DNA of 64,000 nt from Cordilura impudica (GCA_963682025.1 OY821521.1:100121354-100185353); one strand, 5' to 3'. Shown: positions 33,493-46,447, counted from the stretch's first letter. The notes: a model not told the origin generated them from the sequence alone. Numbers and translations are program-made.

Positions 33493-35541
33493 CTACACCT
33501 TTTCCAATTGTATTTCAGAACACATCAATTGAATTTCAGAAAGTATCAATTGTCTTTCCGAAAACATCAATTAATTTTCAGAAAGTATCAATTGAATTTT
33601 GGAAAACATCAATTGAATTTCAGAAAGTATCAATTGTGTTTCAGAAAACATCAATTAATTTTCACAAAATGTCAATTGAGTTTCAGAAATTAGCAAATGT
33701 ATTTCAGAAAATGTCAGATGTATTTCCGAAATTATCAAATGTATTTCAGCAATTATAAAATATATTTCAGAAACCATCAAATGTATATCAGAAAATTTTA
33801 AATGTATTTCAGAAAACATCAAATGTATTTCAAACAAGTAAGAAAATTAGAAACCCTATCCTTAGGCCCAACTAACTGGACATTGAAAATAAGCAAAAAC
33901 CAAATTTGAGTGGGATTTTTATTAATTTTTTTGGCTGCAGATATGAAAAAGTTCATATCGGATGCTATATCTATAAAGGGACTTGGTCCAAAAATGGACC
34001 GATCCTGATCATGTTTGGTAAAGTCTCTTGTATTTTGCAAAAATATATACAAATAAAATTTGAGAAGAATCAGTGCAATATTTTTGTTTTTTAATAGATT
34101 TAAGTGAAGATCGGGAAGCAGCTCTATATGGGGTCAAAGGGATCATTTTTGGACTACTCATTAGCGGATGTAATGAACGCATACAAACCCAATTTGAGTG
34201 AGATCTATATGACAATTTGGATCTTATGGAAATTTTTGTCGATTTCATATGGGTAATTTGTATGGGGGCTAGGTCTGAACATGGACCAATTCTCACCGAT
34301 TTCAACAGCGTTCATCCCATGGCAGATAGAAGCATATATACCAAATTTCATCAAAATATATTCATATTTGCGACCTGCAGTTTGATTACAAGCTTTACAT
34401 GGACCCACAGACGGACGGACGGACGGACGGACGGACGGACATTGTTAAATCAACTCAGAAAGTGATTCTGATTCGATCGGTACAATTAAAGATGGGTCTA
34501 GGTCAAATATTTTTGGTTGTTACAAACAGCAGCACAAAGTCATTATACCCAAACCGCATAGTGGTATGGGGTATAAAAACATAAAATTTACTTCAGAAAT
34601 TATCTAATGTATTTCAAAAAACATCAAATGTGTTTCAGAAATAATTAAATTTACTTCAGAAAATATGAATTGAATTTCAGAAAATATGAATTGAATTTCA
34701 GAAAATATCAACTGAATTTCAGAAAAATAGTCAGAACGCTATATGAAAACATATTTTTGAAGTATTACACTGGGTTTGTAATATTTCTTGAAAACTACAT
34801 ATCGTCACCTAAAATGCAAAAGGCCGTAACTAATATTTTTGTTTTTTTTTTACAGGAGAAGCAAAAAAACATCATAAAACAAAAACTTAATACCCAAATT
34901 TTCGAATCAAGCTGAAAAATAAAGGTGGATTTTTATTTATGAACACAAATTTATGGAAAAATAGTAGTTTTTACATAAAAGGCCGTAACTACAATACGAT
35001 ATAAACGTGTTTTTTCAAAATGATGACTTCAAAATCGGTCAAAATTCTTTCCTGGTGTTTATATTGTAGCTGATTAACAAATGAAGTCCTCATCTTCTTT
35101 CGATTAAAAGACCGCCGTTGATTGTTTATTTTCCAGTGCATTACAAATAAGTCCAAATATTTCTAAATATTTTCTGCAACTCCAAATCACTAATAGAAAC
35201 AATAATAACTTTTTGGTATTGTAGGGTAAACCACTTTGTAAATCTGAGTTTCAATATATATTTTCTGAAATTCAATTGATATTTTCTGAAATACATTTGA
35301 TGTTTTCTTAAATATATTTGATACTTTTTGAAAAACATTTGATGTTTTCTGAAATACATTTGATACTTTATAGAATCCAATTGATGTTTTCTGAAATATA
35401 GTTAAGTATTTCTGAAAATCAATTGATGTGTTCTGAAATACAATTGATACTTTCTGAAATTGAATTGATTTTTTCTGAAATAAATTAATACTTTCTGATA
35501 ATCAATTGGTACTTTGTGAAATACAATTGGAAAAGGTGTAG
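33493..35541. mobile_element. Foldback element with arms of 21-bp tandem repeats
   Basis: The left arm (33493-33834, resuming 34578-34730) is built of 21-bp units of the type ATCAATTGAATTTCAGAAA. The right arm (about 35255-35541) is built of the same units in inverse orientation. Outer ends CTACACCTTTTCCAATTGTAT (33493) and its exact inverse ending GGTGTAG at 35541 form the terminal inverted repeat. A unique loop of about 520 bp lies between. This is the plan of foldback transposons such as FB and Galileo. A HINE copy interrupts the left arm. The apparent 101-codon ORF across the arm is just the repeat, since 21 is divisible by three. Confidence 0.75.
33835..34577 (-). mobile_element. HINE family 1, inserted in foldback arm
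   Basis: 743 bp, ends CAAGTAAGAAAATTA (33835) and GGGTATAAA (34577). The GTCC tract is longest here (six GGAC units near 34413-34440). The 3' palindrome has been deleted, leaving the terminus intact. 21-bp repeats resume directly on both sides. Confidence 0.78.
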
Positions 35542-36176
35542 ATGTTTACACATCTCCCCTGTGATCGAATTCACATTGATTTTTTTTTAAGATTCAACTC
35601 CAAAAATGATCTCAGATTACTTTGGAGAAAAACATGATGGAAGTATTAACTGTAGCAAAAGAAAATTTTGCCATGATCCGCATATTTGAAAAGCGAATAA
35701 CATTTGGAAGTTTGTTTATATAATTATATAAATTTTAGCCTACCAAACAATATCCCTTCCAGCAAAGATTCAGCCTAGATGAGTAAATCAAAGGTTGTCT
35801 TTTTCCTAAGCGTCAATTTCCTAAAAAAAAAAGAATGTAACTTAAGGCTATGGAGTTAGGACGAAGCACTAGGTTGGAAATGTACTTGTTTCTGTTTGAT
35901 TCTGATATTAGCCTACTCGCACTAAAAATTTTGGTTTAATTGGTTGAAAATTTTGGAAAATAATTTTCTGAATGATCTTTTTTGAAACCTTTAACTGAAC
36001 TAACCAAAAAATTACGCCTAAGCTTATTTTCCGAATTTATTAAAAATCTCACCTCGGACTTAGCCGGTGTCTAACTTTTAATATTTCTAGGTGTTCTTAA
36101 TTTAGAACAAAATTTTTATATCTTAGTTTTCATTACTGTAAACATGGTATGAGAATTCGTTACTTTTTTTATTTAA
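35542..36176. other. AT-rich spacer without recognised features
   Basis: No supported ORF, RNA gene or element boundary. Confidence 0.35.
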
Positions 36177-36554
36177 TCTATAATATTAATAGATTAGGCG
36201 GTTTCTTGTGACTGGTATTTTGTTCTACCGTTTTATTCCGATTTAGACCAAACGTGTATTATTTGAAAGGTAATTCTTTCTAGCCGATTTGCAGATTTAC
36301 GTATTTTCAAACTTTTTCCTTTATTTTGAGTAAATTGCATTTAAATTTGCTACTAACACATACATAAAATTATACAATGCTATGTGTCTGTTTATTAAAT
36401 TTGTTAATGCGTTTGTAATAAAAATGAGTTTGTTTTTTTATGTTGATTTGTGAATTGATTATAATTGATAAGCACACTTTTAGGGTCTTTATTTAATTAA
36501 AAAATAAAATTTTCTAGAATTTGCGCTCGAATTTCGAGGGCTGAAATCTGCTAG
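36177..36554 (+). mobile_element. Non-autonomous Helitron, 378 bp
   Basis: 5' TCTATAATATTAATAG preceded by A, 3' terminus CTAG (36551-36554) followed by T, and a hairpin CTCGA-ATT-TCGAG (36526-36538) ending 12 bases before CTAG. There are no terminal inverted repeats and no target duplication. All are Helitron hallmarks. A second copy is at 46507-46873. Confidence 0.8.
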
Positions 36555-37608
36555 TATTAATTAATACTTGAACTTCCTTGCATATATAACAGTTAAAGGA
36601 AACGGAAACATTATACGTAAATTTCAGTGTTTATTATCTGATAAAATGTTGGCACGCATTCAACCAAGTTATGGAAAAAGAAATGGCAATCGTACAAAAT
36701 TGTCAATGAAGGTTAATATCCTAATGAGGCACATTTTATGTTATTTTTTCTACCAACGTGTGTGTCATGCCTAATAAGTCATAAAATAAAAGTTGTTTGA
36801 AGTTGAACCATAATAACTGAGAGGGTATAAATTTTGCTGATTATCAACACGCAACATAATAATTCTTAAAATATTTGTGGAATTAAGCAATTTTAAGGAG
36901 TGCTTTAATAAAAAATTTTTATTTCATTTACAAATATATGAAATTTAAAACATTTTTTTTATTTTTCACGTACATAATTTGGATTTATTTAAATGTTGTT
37001 GTAAATAGTTCTCGTTTAAGGTTTGTTTATTACCTACAAATTATTTTATACTCTAACAAATTGTTGTAAGCTTGTTGTAAAAAGTGTTGCACAATAAAAT
37101 TAACAAATTCTATAATGAATAATCATATTGAAAGAGTCGCACATACATATTTACGTGCTTATATTGAAGTGGGTCCAGGTGTGCACGACATATTGTTTAT
37201 TATTTGTTGTTTCTTTAACATAAAATCAATGGCGAAGTTTCATAAATTTTAGGGTTAACATATTGGTTAATACTGTTTTATACAAAACAAATTGTTAAAT
37301 AAAAAATAAATAAATACTGAAATGACACTGCCGTTTGCTTAGGAAACCACAAAGTACTGCACACATGGCTCATGAATTCAATTATGACTCAGGTTCAAGT
37401 TGTTATAAAAAAAGGCAATTTTTCATATCAAATAGAATTAAATTAATGGCATATAATTTAATAAAAAAAAATCAAACAAATAATTGGTATATGCGCCAGG
37501 GCCAAATAGCTCTCATTTAATCCAAAATATGAATTCATATAAATTTTTTTAAAAATTAAACGTTCCCGAAGATTTAAAATAGACTATAATGTTTACTAAT
37601 ATAAATGA
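36555..37608. other. AT-rich spacer without recognised features
   Basis: Short ORFs only; nothing supported. Confidence 0.35.
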
Positions 37609-37842
37609 ATTATTTTCTTTTCCAATCACTCGGATATTGATGGTACAAAAAATAAGAATAGATCGTGGAGCGAAGAAATTGAACCACTATTTTATGGAAA
37701 CTATATTTTCGATAGTGGAAAAGTAAATCCAGCAGAGGTGGCCGAAACTATAATAGCGTTTTTAGACATAAGGTCTGAGTGCGGGCAAATTCAAATATTC
37801 GAATTCAGACGAATAATCGATGAATATCCATATTATAATTAG
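37609..37842 (+). other. Orphan 77-codon open frame without ATG
   Basis: The frame opens after a stop at 37606 and ends at TAG 37840-37842. The text looks protein-like and not low-complexity: NRSWSEEIEPLFYGNY, VNPAEVAETIIAFLD, then ECGQIQIFEF. A possible splice acceptor AATAG lies at 37657-37661. I do not recognise the family. It could be a terminal exon of a host gene or a fragment of a transposon protein. Confidence 0.25.
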
Positions 37843-38439
37843 TGGGGTAATTGAAAATTTAATTTTATATCGATTTAAATATTTTTTGTTTTTAATTTTT
37901 TTTTCTTTGATATGTGATAGAAGGCGAACTTATATTTATTTTACAGAAACAAAAATTTAATTCTTGGGTAGAAAAATTGACTGACTTTTGGTTTTCGAAT
38001 TTTTTTCACAATTTTGCAAATTTAGCACAAAATGAACTATTATATATGTTAACAGCCTAACTCGAAAAACAGCTTTATATATAAATGTAATGGGGCTGCA
38101 CTACGGCTTCGGCCAGCATATTTCTATTAATATCTTTTTAAAAAACATTGTTAGAGAAATGGGGATTTCATGTAAGTATAAAGTTTTTTTTTTAGTCGAA
38201 TATGATAGCATACATAACTCAAATCGTTCTTAAGTTGACTTAGGAAAATATACATATAAAATACTTAAACAAAAAAATAAAAATAAACGTTTTGGTAAAA
38301 TTCGCTTCAAAATATAATATCAGCCATCAAAATTATTTTTGTTTTGCTTAGAAAATATGAGCATGTGATGATTATGTTTAAAGAGGAGTAAAAATAATTA
38401 AATTTGATTTTTGTAATAGTTCGTGTTAACAGAAATCAT

Positions 38440-41400
38440 TTTGCTATTCTGAACATACTGTGCAAACAGCGATAAGGTCTTAATGGTGTAAATTTGAATG
38501 CGGGAACTTTAAGTGGAATAAAGCTGGATAATGCTGGATACGATTTATATTTGCAAATTAAGAAGTTCATGTGATTTGTGTGACGGAAACATGGTTTTGG
38601 ATAGTCATTACAAAATTAATGGATATAACATCTTCCAAAATAGTAGAAAGTATAGCAAGGATGGCGGAGTTGCCGTATATTGCAAAACAAATTTGTTAAT
38701 ATGTCAAAAGACTCTGATATTGAATTAATTAATGTAAGTATTTATGTAAATGACGTTAAGATTTTTGGTGTCATAATAGGTCACATAAACTTTTTAACGA
38801 TTTTAAAAACCAAGCTATCGACTATGATTTTTTTTTTACCGCCTGTAGTGACTTTAGTGTTAACCTATTCTTAGAAGATAATGTTAGTAATGAGCTACTT
38901 GATTTTGTCAGCTGCGTTGGCATGATCATTGTCAATAATGAGTGTCCCACATGTTTTTCAGCCAATTCTCGTCCAAGTTTACTTGATTTAATTATGCTCT
39001 CACACCGGAACTAATTACTTTTATTTGATCAGATTTCATTTCTCTAAGATTATGATCTTTTCTTTTGCACGTTAAATATAAACCTTGCTAGAGGGGAAAA
39101 TTTAAGCCTCGTAACATTTAAAGATTATAGTTCAATTGATTTTCTGTCATTATACATTGAGCTCGCTTGCTTGAACTGGAGCGATTATTGGTATCAATCA
39201 TGCATTAATGGAAAACTGAATAATTTTGTAACAGCATTGCAGGAAGTATATAATCATCATGTACCAGAGCGTAGTTTTTATATAAAAAATTTCTCCTGCC
39301 CCTGGTACACATCAATTGTAAAAATTGATAAACAGAGTTGCGTATAACAGAGCAAGCATATCACGCTAATCTTGTAGTTAGACAGGTAAAAAAGTCATAG
39401 TTTGCTCAGAAACTTAACGCGAATTTACCAACTGCCCAACTTTGGAAAAATATTAAGAATCTAGGTGTCCATTATAGAAGTTTTTCAGAGTGAAAGTTTA
39501 TTACAGTGCCATAATGGGAAACCGTAATTTTAGTCCTCAAAGCAATCTTTTCTGCAATAATAGCTTTAGTATCGGAGGCTGAAGTGACCAAGAACGTTTT
39601 GAAAATTCGTTCTAATGCTGTTAATGAAGATTGAGTGTTTATTAAATTTGTAAAAATAATACTACTTTATGTTGTTGGGTCACAAACGCACATATTTAAT
39701 AATTGCATACAACGTCCGTCTTTCTTAAATTATGGAAAATAGGAAGAGTATACACTGCTGTTAACACATGTGAATACCGACCTATAAGTATTTTTCCTGT
39801 TTTTGCTAAAGTTTTTGAGTCCCTTATAGCAGAGCAAATCAATTCTTATCTTAATCTTAACAAAGTTCTATCTCCACTGCAATCTGGATTCCTTGCTGCT
39901 ACTGCTGCCTTAAATTTAATGGATGATGTCAGACCTGAGTATGACCTGGGAAATTTGACATTCTTCTAAGGCATTCGATAAAGAATTAATGGACTTGCTT
40001 AAGATAATTGTAGGGAATATGCAATATGGTTTTAGAGGTATAACTTCAGGTGTATCACAAAGATCCGTTCTAGGTCCTCTGTTATTTAGCGTTTTTTTTA
40101 ATGATGTGTTTAGCGTCTTTAAGTATATATTATGTCCTATGGTTCCTATGAGGAACACAGGGCCACAACAAAGTTCTCCATCGGAGTCGATTTGATGATA
40201 TATTTTTTATCCCTCTCCAGCTCATGCCGCTTTTTTTAACTTCGGAGTCGAATTGGCGCGCCAAGTGTGCGAGTGTCATCCTATTCTTCGAGTATTGCCC
40301 TGAGGATTCCAATCGATAGCAGTTTTGGCAATGTCGCCTTGAGGTCTGCGCAACGTGTGTCCAATCCAACGCCATTTTCGGTTAAGGATCTCGGCTCGGA
40401 TAGGACGCTGATCTGATTGCCGCCAGAGTTGATCGTTGGATATGGTGTTAGGCCAAAATATTTTTAGGATCCTACGAAGACAGCGGTTAACGAATTCTTG
40501 GATCGCGTTCAAGTCGCGTGGTGTTGTGTTCCAAGTTTCACAGGCATAAAGGAGCACCGATTTAACGCAGGAGTTAAATATGCTTATCTTGGTACGTTTA
40601 GAAATTATTGTAGATTTCCATACAGAGCGAAGCATACCGAAGGACTGGCTAGCTTTTGAGATACGATAGTTTACGACATCACTGGAGCCGCCGGTGTGCG
40701 TTAAAATGCTGCCAAGATAGCAAAAGGACTTAACTTCTTCAAGTTGAACATCGTGTATCTTGAATTTTGAGTTATAAAGGGTGTTACAGCGCATCACTTT
40801 GCTCTAGCCTATGTGTATCTTCAAGCCGGCTTTAGATGCTTCGGTCTCGAGGGACTTGAGTTTAGCTACCATATGGCGGTAACTGTGAGATAAAAGGCAG
40901 ATATCGTCTGCGTATTCCAGACTCTCGAGTTGCTGGTTGAGTCCCCATCTTATACCTCCGCTCACACGAGTAGCATTATGCATTGTAACATCTATAACGA
41001 TGTTAAAAAGTAAGGGGGATAGTATGCATCCCTGATGAACACCAGTAAACACGTCAAAGCTGTTGCTCAGTACGTTGTCATGGACTACGCGACATTTAAC
41101 ATCCTTATACAAGGCTTGAATTAATGTGATAATTTTTGGAGGAACGCCCTTGCGAGCTAGAGCGCTCCATATTGCATTACGGTTGAGGGTCTCGAACGCC
41201 TTTTCGAAGTCTATAAAGATCATATAGAGGTGGGACTGCCACGCGGCAGACTGTTCTGCAATTATGCGAAGGATATTGATATGGTCAATGCATGATTTCT
41301 GTGGGCGAAAACCAGCCTGCTCTGGTCTTAGGTCATTCATAATAGCCTCCGAAATTCTCCTGTTGATAATATGGGCTATTATTTTATTTACTGCACTAAG

Positions 41401-42357
41401 GATTGTAATACCTCTCCAGTTTCTGTAAGTATGATCTGTATATATATAATCATCTTGGTTGATAGAAGATACATGTCGCAGATTAAAGGAGGACTTAGCT
41501 GCTATAACAACTTGGGCTGATACTAATAATTTGGTACTAAATCCTAAAAAATCGGTGGTTTTTCCTATAAGTAAATTCATAATTAACCGTAGAAATTTTG
41601 CAACATTATATCTTGGTTCCCCACCTCTGATGTATATAGACAGAGTACAATAACTGGGATTTTATATAAACTCAATCTTTTCATGTACAGACCACATAAA
41701 CAATGTTGTGCGTAATGTTTTTCTTGTACTACGTAATTTGTAAGTGTCTTCTTATATTACAGCAGTCGAAACCAAGCGAAAGCTTGTTATTCAGTTAATA
41801 CTCCCACTGATAATATACTCAGTAAAGTAGTAAATTAGATTCACTCAATGCACAAATTTACAGGTGTCTTTTAATAATGCTACGCGATATGTGTATGGTC
41901 TAGCATGGTTTGGTAGAATATTCTGACGAAAAATAGTCCTTTGATTGTGATTTGGATGACTACCTTAGTACGCGTACAAGCTCCTGCATCACACTCTTCC
42001 TGCCAATTTGTTCGAAAAACTACAAGATCCATTTCTTTAATAATACCCAAATACAGCTTTCTTAATACAAGTATATTTTTTCCGTTAACGCAATTACTTT
42101 ATGGAATGCCCTTCCCATGAACACTAAACTCATTTCGGGAATAATTAGTTTCAAGATAACCCTATTTAACTAACTTCCAATAACTAGCTCTTTTTTAAAC
42201 ATACCTCTCATTAATTTTATTATTTTTTTTTCAATTTCTCTTTCACTCTTTCCCTCTTCTCACAACTATATAGCCACCTTATTAATTGACTTTATTAATT
42301 TATTGTTATTGTCTTTTATTTTTTCTATTTAAAAAATAAAAATTATCTCTTTATTCA
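38440..42357 (+). pseudogene. Jockey/CR1-type LINE relic, interrupted
   Basis: Plus-strand pieces in order: endonuclease (HYKINGYNIFQNSRKYSKDGGVAVY near 38605-38680, then NVSNELLDFVSCVGM and SLLDLIMLS near 38885-39000), fingers/palm of RT (EYRPISIFPVFAKVFESL near 39775-39830, LSPLQSGF near 39865, GVSQRSVLGPLLF near 40045-40090), then downstream RT (AITTWADTNNLVLNPKKS near 41500-41550). The YADD block is lost at the point where an antisense LINE (about 40134-41440) interrupts it. The tail near 42200-42357 is T- and A-rich. Multiple frameshifts; dead. Confidence 0.7.
40134..41440 (-). pseudogene. Antisense LINE fragment (possibly RTE-like) inside the LINE relic
   Basis: Minus strand gives RT blocks NWRGITILSAVNKIIAHII, EQAGFRPQKSCIDHI, IFIDFEKAFETLNR, GVHQGCILSPLLFNI, LEYADDICLLSHSY (41437-40804), then VKSFCYLGSILTHTGG, LLYACETWN and the C-terminal RKWRWIGHTLRRPQGD (40797-40276). 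A TAG at the 40803-40806 junction splits two otherwise long frames of 258 and 173 codons. The N-terminal endonuclease is absent, so it is 5'-truncated. Short AT-rich similarities (GTATATAT) on both sides may be the target duplication. The clade label is uncertain. Confidence 0.7.
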
Positions 42358-42363
42358 TTTATT

Positions 42364-43168
42364 TTTATACCCTATACCACTATGTGGTTTGGGTATAATG
42401 ACTTTGTGCTGCTGTTTGTAACAACCAAAAATATTTGACCTACACCCATCTTTAATTATACCGATCGAATCAGAATCACTATCTGATTCGATTTAACGAT
42501 GTCCGTCCGTCCGTCCGTCCGTCCGTCTGTGTGTCCATGTAAAGCTTGTAATCAAACTGCAGGTCGCAAATATGAATATATTTTGACAAAATTTGGTATT
42601 TGATCTTTTATCGGCCATGGGATGAACGCCATTGAAATTGGTGAGAATCGGTCCATGTTCAGACCTAGCCCCCATACAAATGACCCCTATGAAATCAACA
42701 TATATTGCCATAAGATCACAAATTATCATACAAATCTTAGTCAAATTTGGTCTGTATGTATATATTACATCCATTGATCAGTAGTCGAAAAATGATCCCT
42801 ATTGGACAACTCTTAGTCATAGGCCCCATATAGAGCTGCTTCCCGATCTTCACTTAAATCTATCAAAAAACAAAAATATTGCACTGATTCTTCTCAAATT
42901 TTGTTCATATATATTTTTGCAAAATACAAGAGACTTTACCAAACATGGTCAGGATCGGTCCATTTTTGGGCCTAGTTCCCATATAGATATAACATCTGAT
43001 ATGAACTTTTTCATATCTGCAGCCGAAAAAATTAATAAAAATCCCACTCAAATTTGGTTTATGCTTATTTTCTATATCTAGTTAGTTAGGCCTGAGAGAT
43101 AGGGTCTCTAAACGCATGGTATAGGGTATCGTATAGTCGGTCTATACCGACTATAATTTTCTTACTTG
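42364..43168 (+). mobile_element. HINE family 1, near-complete copy
   Basis: 805 bp. TTTATACCCTATACCACTATGTGG at the start, five GTCC units (42499-42525), and a palindrome TATAGTCGGTCTATACCGACTATA with one central change, 13 bases from the terminal CTTACTTG (43168). Confidence 0.8.
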
Positions 43169-43433
43169 TTAATAATGACTTTACTTATGTAATCCCAATT
43201 GAACGATCAAAGAATTATATACTTAAGGTTCTAATAATGAAAAAAAAAAAAAATAAACCAAAAATAACAATAAGAATAAATTGATAATTTCAGAACCTTT
43301 TCAACAATTTTCTGCTTATTAGATGTTTTTATTTAACTCTCTTTATCAATTTGTTTGCATGTTTCTTTGAGGAGGAATCTTGTAACTAAATTTTCGCCAA
43401 CTTTCTGACTAGATAAAGCTCTAAAACTTGCAA
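43169..43433. other. AT-rich spacer
   Basis: Nothing supported. Confidence 0.3.
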
Positions 43434-43597
43434 TCTATACTAATATAATAAAGAGGTTATGTGTATTTGTTTGTTTGTTTATTTGTTTGTTTGTAGGAGG
43501 TAATCTCCGTCACTACTAATCTGATCTTCCTGAAATTTTCACAGAGCCTTACTGCGGATATGGAAAGTCCTATAGGCTATAACTTTTTAAATAGTTT

Positions 43598-44260
43598 AGT
43601 GGGCGTGGCACGTCCCATACAAAGTAAATTTTTAATAGCATATATATTGAGTACTACGATAGGGAAAGCTTTTGCAAATTTCTATGAGGTCATCTATTAA
43701 TAATGTTAGTAGCTTTGTCGGAAATGGGCGGAATCGGATAAGTGGGCGTGGTACCTCCAATACAAAGTAATTACTCAATATCATATATCTCGAGTTCTAT
43801 GACAGAGACAGCTTTGCAAACTTGTCTGACGCCATCTATTATTAATGTTAGTAGGCGGAGAAAAAAATGGGCATTTTTGGACCAATTCGCGTGGCACCTC
43901 CCATACAAAGTAAAGTTATCATGTCATATGTCAGGAGTACTGTAATACTGAGAGACTTGGGACTTTGCGTGAGCCTATAAGGTATACATGTGAGTAGTCG
44001 AACAGAAAATGGGCGTGGTCGGAGCTGTAGGCGTAGCACCGCCCATACAAAGTAAATATCTAATATCATATAACTGGTGTTAAAGGAATGCCTCGACACT
44101 TTGCACGAGTCAATCAGATATTAATGTGAGTAGTCCGATAAAAATTGGGAGGGATGGGATTAGTGGGCGTGGCACTTCCTATACAAAAAATATAAAGTAC
44201 TACGAACACAACAGTTTTGATACTTTTGATAAGTGCATTAATTATCAAAGTGAGTAGTCG
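43598..44260 (+). repeat. ~142-bp tandem array inside Helitron, about five units
   Basis: AGTGGGCGTGGCAC-type cores with CCCATACAAAGTAAA follow at about 43600, 43742, 43888, 44028 and 44163. Each unit also has a ...TTTGC...AATGTTAGTAG... segment. Units are diverged by substitutions and small indels. Confidence 0.7.
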
Positions 44261-44261
44261 T

Positions 44262-44432
44262 GGTCAAAAATCGCCAAAATTAAAAATCGCTAAAATCAAA
44301 AATCTCCAAAACCGAAATTCGCGAAAAATAAAATCGTCAAAAACAATAATCTTCAAAATCAAAAATGGGCAAAAAAAATCGCTAAAATCAAAAATCGCTA
44401 AAATCAAAAATCGCTAAAATGAAAATCGCTAA
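44262..44432 (+). repeat. Short tandem repeat AAAATCGCTAAAATCA
   Basis: About ten imperfect 14-17-base units such as AAAATCGCTAAAATC. It produces a spurious lysine-rich frame. Confidence 0.65.
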
Positions 44433-44708
44433 ATGATATTCTAAAGTCAAGGCCATGTTCTTCTCATGGGCAGCTATATATATATACCTTGCTCAAGTGT
44501 AAGAACGGCAAAAAATTTTATATTTCTTGCACCGAATGAAAAAACAAAAAATATTGTATATCAGCAAGCATTGAAATAAAAAAATATAAACCAAATTAAA
44601 TAAAATATTTTAATTGCAAATACAAACTTCGTAGGAAAAAGTAATTATGAAATACAACATGTCAGTAAGTCTGGGCAAGTCGTAGTGAAGCGCGACAGGA
44701 CAGACTAG

Positions 44709-46447
44709 TATTTAACTAAATTGGATGGCAATACATTATTTTATAATTTTCGATTATTATATCTTGCGGTTAACTTGATAGTTCATTTCCGAAATTGTAT
44801 TTTCACCCACTTATCTTTAGAGTTCTGAAACTTTCAACATTTAGGTAAGGAGATGACACTCTATTATCAATTTCAACTTGATCTGTTATTATTTCTAGCG
44901 GTTAACCTGAAATGGCATAAAAGGGCATCTTATTTTTATTTTTTTTTTGTATAGGCGCATTTCTAAATATTGTGAAATAAATGATTTTTTTCAAATTACA
45001 TTAATGAACAATTCAAATGTAAACATTTATTCATACGGGTATTGCTAATGTTTATCACTCCATCGGAGGTTGCTTAGGATATATTCATTGAATTCTGATA
45101 TTTATATGGTAACGCACTCTGAGGGGTCGTTAAGAGACGACCTTATTAGATAGTAGTAGTTTTTGTTATAACAGCAATTTAGGCTGAAGAATATTTATAA
45201 AAATACTTTAAAAGAAAATCTAAGTAGAGCATTGTAATAAAGTAGTTTTGATAGTTACATATAACACCTCACACACATTAGCACAATCGTATTATACCTG
45301 ACTTACTTTTAACAATATCTCCCTGCCTTTTTATCGATTTTCTTATCTTTATTTCTTTACATGAAACAATTTTTAGTTGATATGCCAATTTTTCAACATT
45401 CACGCAATGTTTTCATATACACACAAACATACATATTTAGCATAGTAGGAAAATGTGGTTACAGTTTTGTTTTTTTTTTTTGTATTTGGCAATATTTATA
45501 TAGAAAACATTTCCTAGTTTTACTATCAAACACCAAAAGTTGTCAAAATTACTTATATGACAATTGTATTCATATATGTAGACATTGGTACACTGTGCAA
45601 AATAATGATGGTTAAGTATGTGAGGTAATAATGTGTAAATATCATGTTATTCAGGACGTAAGAATAATTTTTTTAAGGAAACCAAAATAACTTCTACAAA
45701 ATCCACAATTATTTTTAAAAACAAATATTAAATCAAATAGTAATTTCATAATAGTCATATGACTTACATATTTGAGTTGAAATTTTTTTTTATTTTAGGA
45801 ACACTGCACTTTGATCTATTTAAACTTGTCAGCAATTTCATTCCATAAAGTTTTCATCATTTCCATTAATCTATGAACGTGTTACAAGTTTTTTCTAATG
45901 TTTGTTGCTATTAAAAATATTTGAACATTATAATGCAGATCTAGTTGTTTTCTGAGTAGCTCAAGTGTTCAATAAATTAACAGTTATAAAATTTTGTTTC
46001 ATGCTTTTTCTAAAAATCAAATTTTCGAATAAAATAAAAATAAAAACTTGCATTTCATGTTTCTTATTTTAAATAAAATTTTTTGCTCAACACTTTATTT
46101 TTGAATTTTTCGCTTTCGCATTTAAGTGCAAAATTGTTTCAGTGTATTTACGTAACCTTCTAGACATGAGTAGCAACTTGTACGTAAAATACCAGCATTA
46201 AAAACAAAACTCTCATAGCTTTCGGCATATTTTTGGCATGCAAAACATATTGTTTACATATCAATATTTAATTTTCCAACCCACTTAATACATTCTTGTT
46301 GGAAGGAAAATTATCAATAAAATGAATACATATGTATTTACATAATTCATTTTAAGTATTTAAATTTTTGGTATTTAAGGTCTGTGAACTAATTTTACAC
46401 TTAATACGAATTTTCTAGCGAATATAAATAATATGCATACAAACGTT
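44709..46447. other. AT-rich spacer without recognised features
   Basis: A TTA/ATA-rich sequence with no ORF or element end that I can support. Confidence 0.35.

Larger units (their letters stand above)
43434..44708 (+). mobile_element. Non-autonomous Helitron, 1275 bp, with internal repeats
   Basis: 5' TCTATACTAATATAATAAAG preceded by A; 3' CTAG (44705-44708) followed by T. A GTCG/CGAC stem lies in AAGTCGTAGTGAAGCGCGAC, 8 bases before CTAG. No terminal inverted repeats. The interior has a (GTTT)n tract, a CTGATCTTCCTGAAATTTTC block shared with elements at 63028 and 63660, and tandem repeats. No Rep/helicase coding region. Confidence 0.78.

Noticed and set aside
33508..33835. CRISPR-like array or a repetitive protein
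   Set aside because: The 21-bp units are contiguous without spacers, the host is eukaryotic, and the open frame exists only because 21 is a multiple of three.
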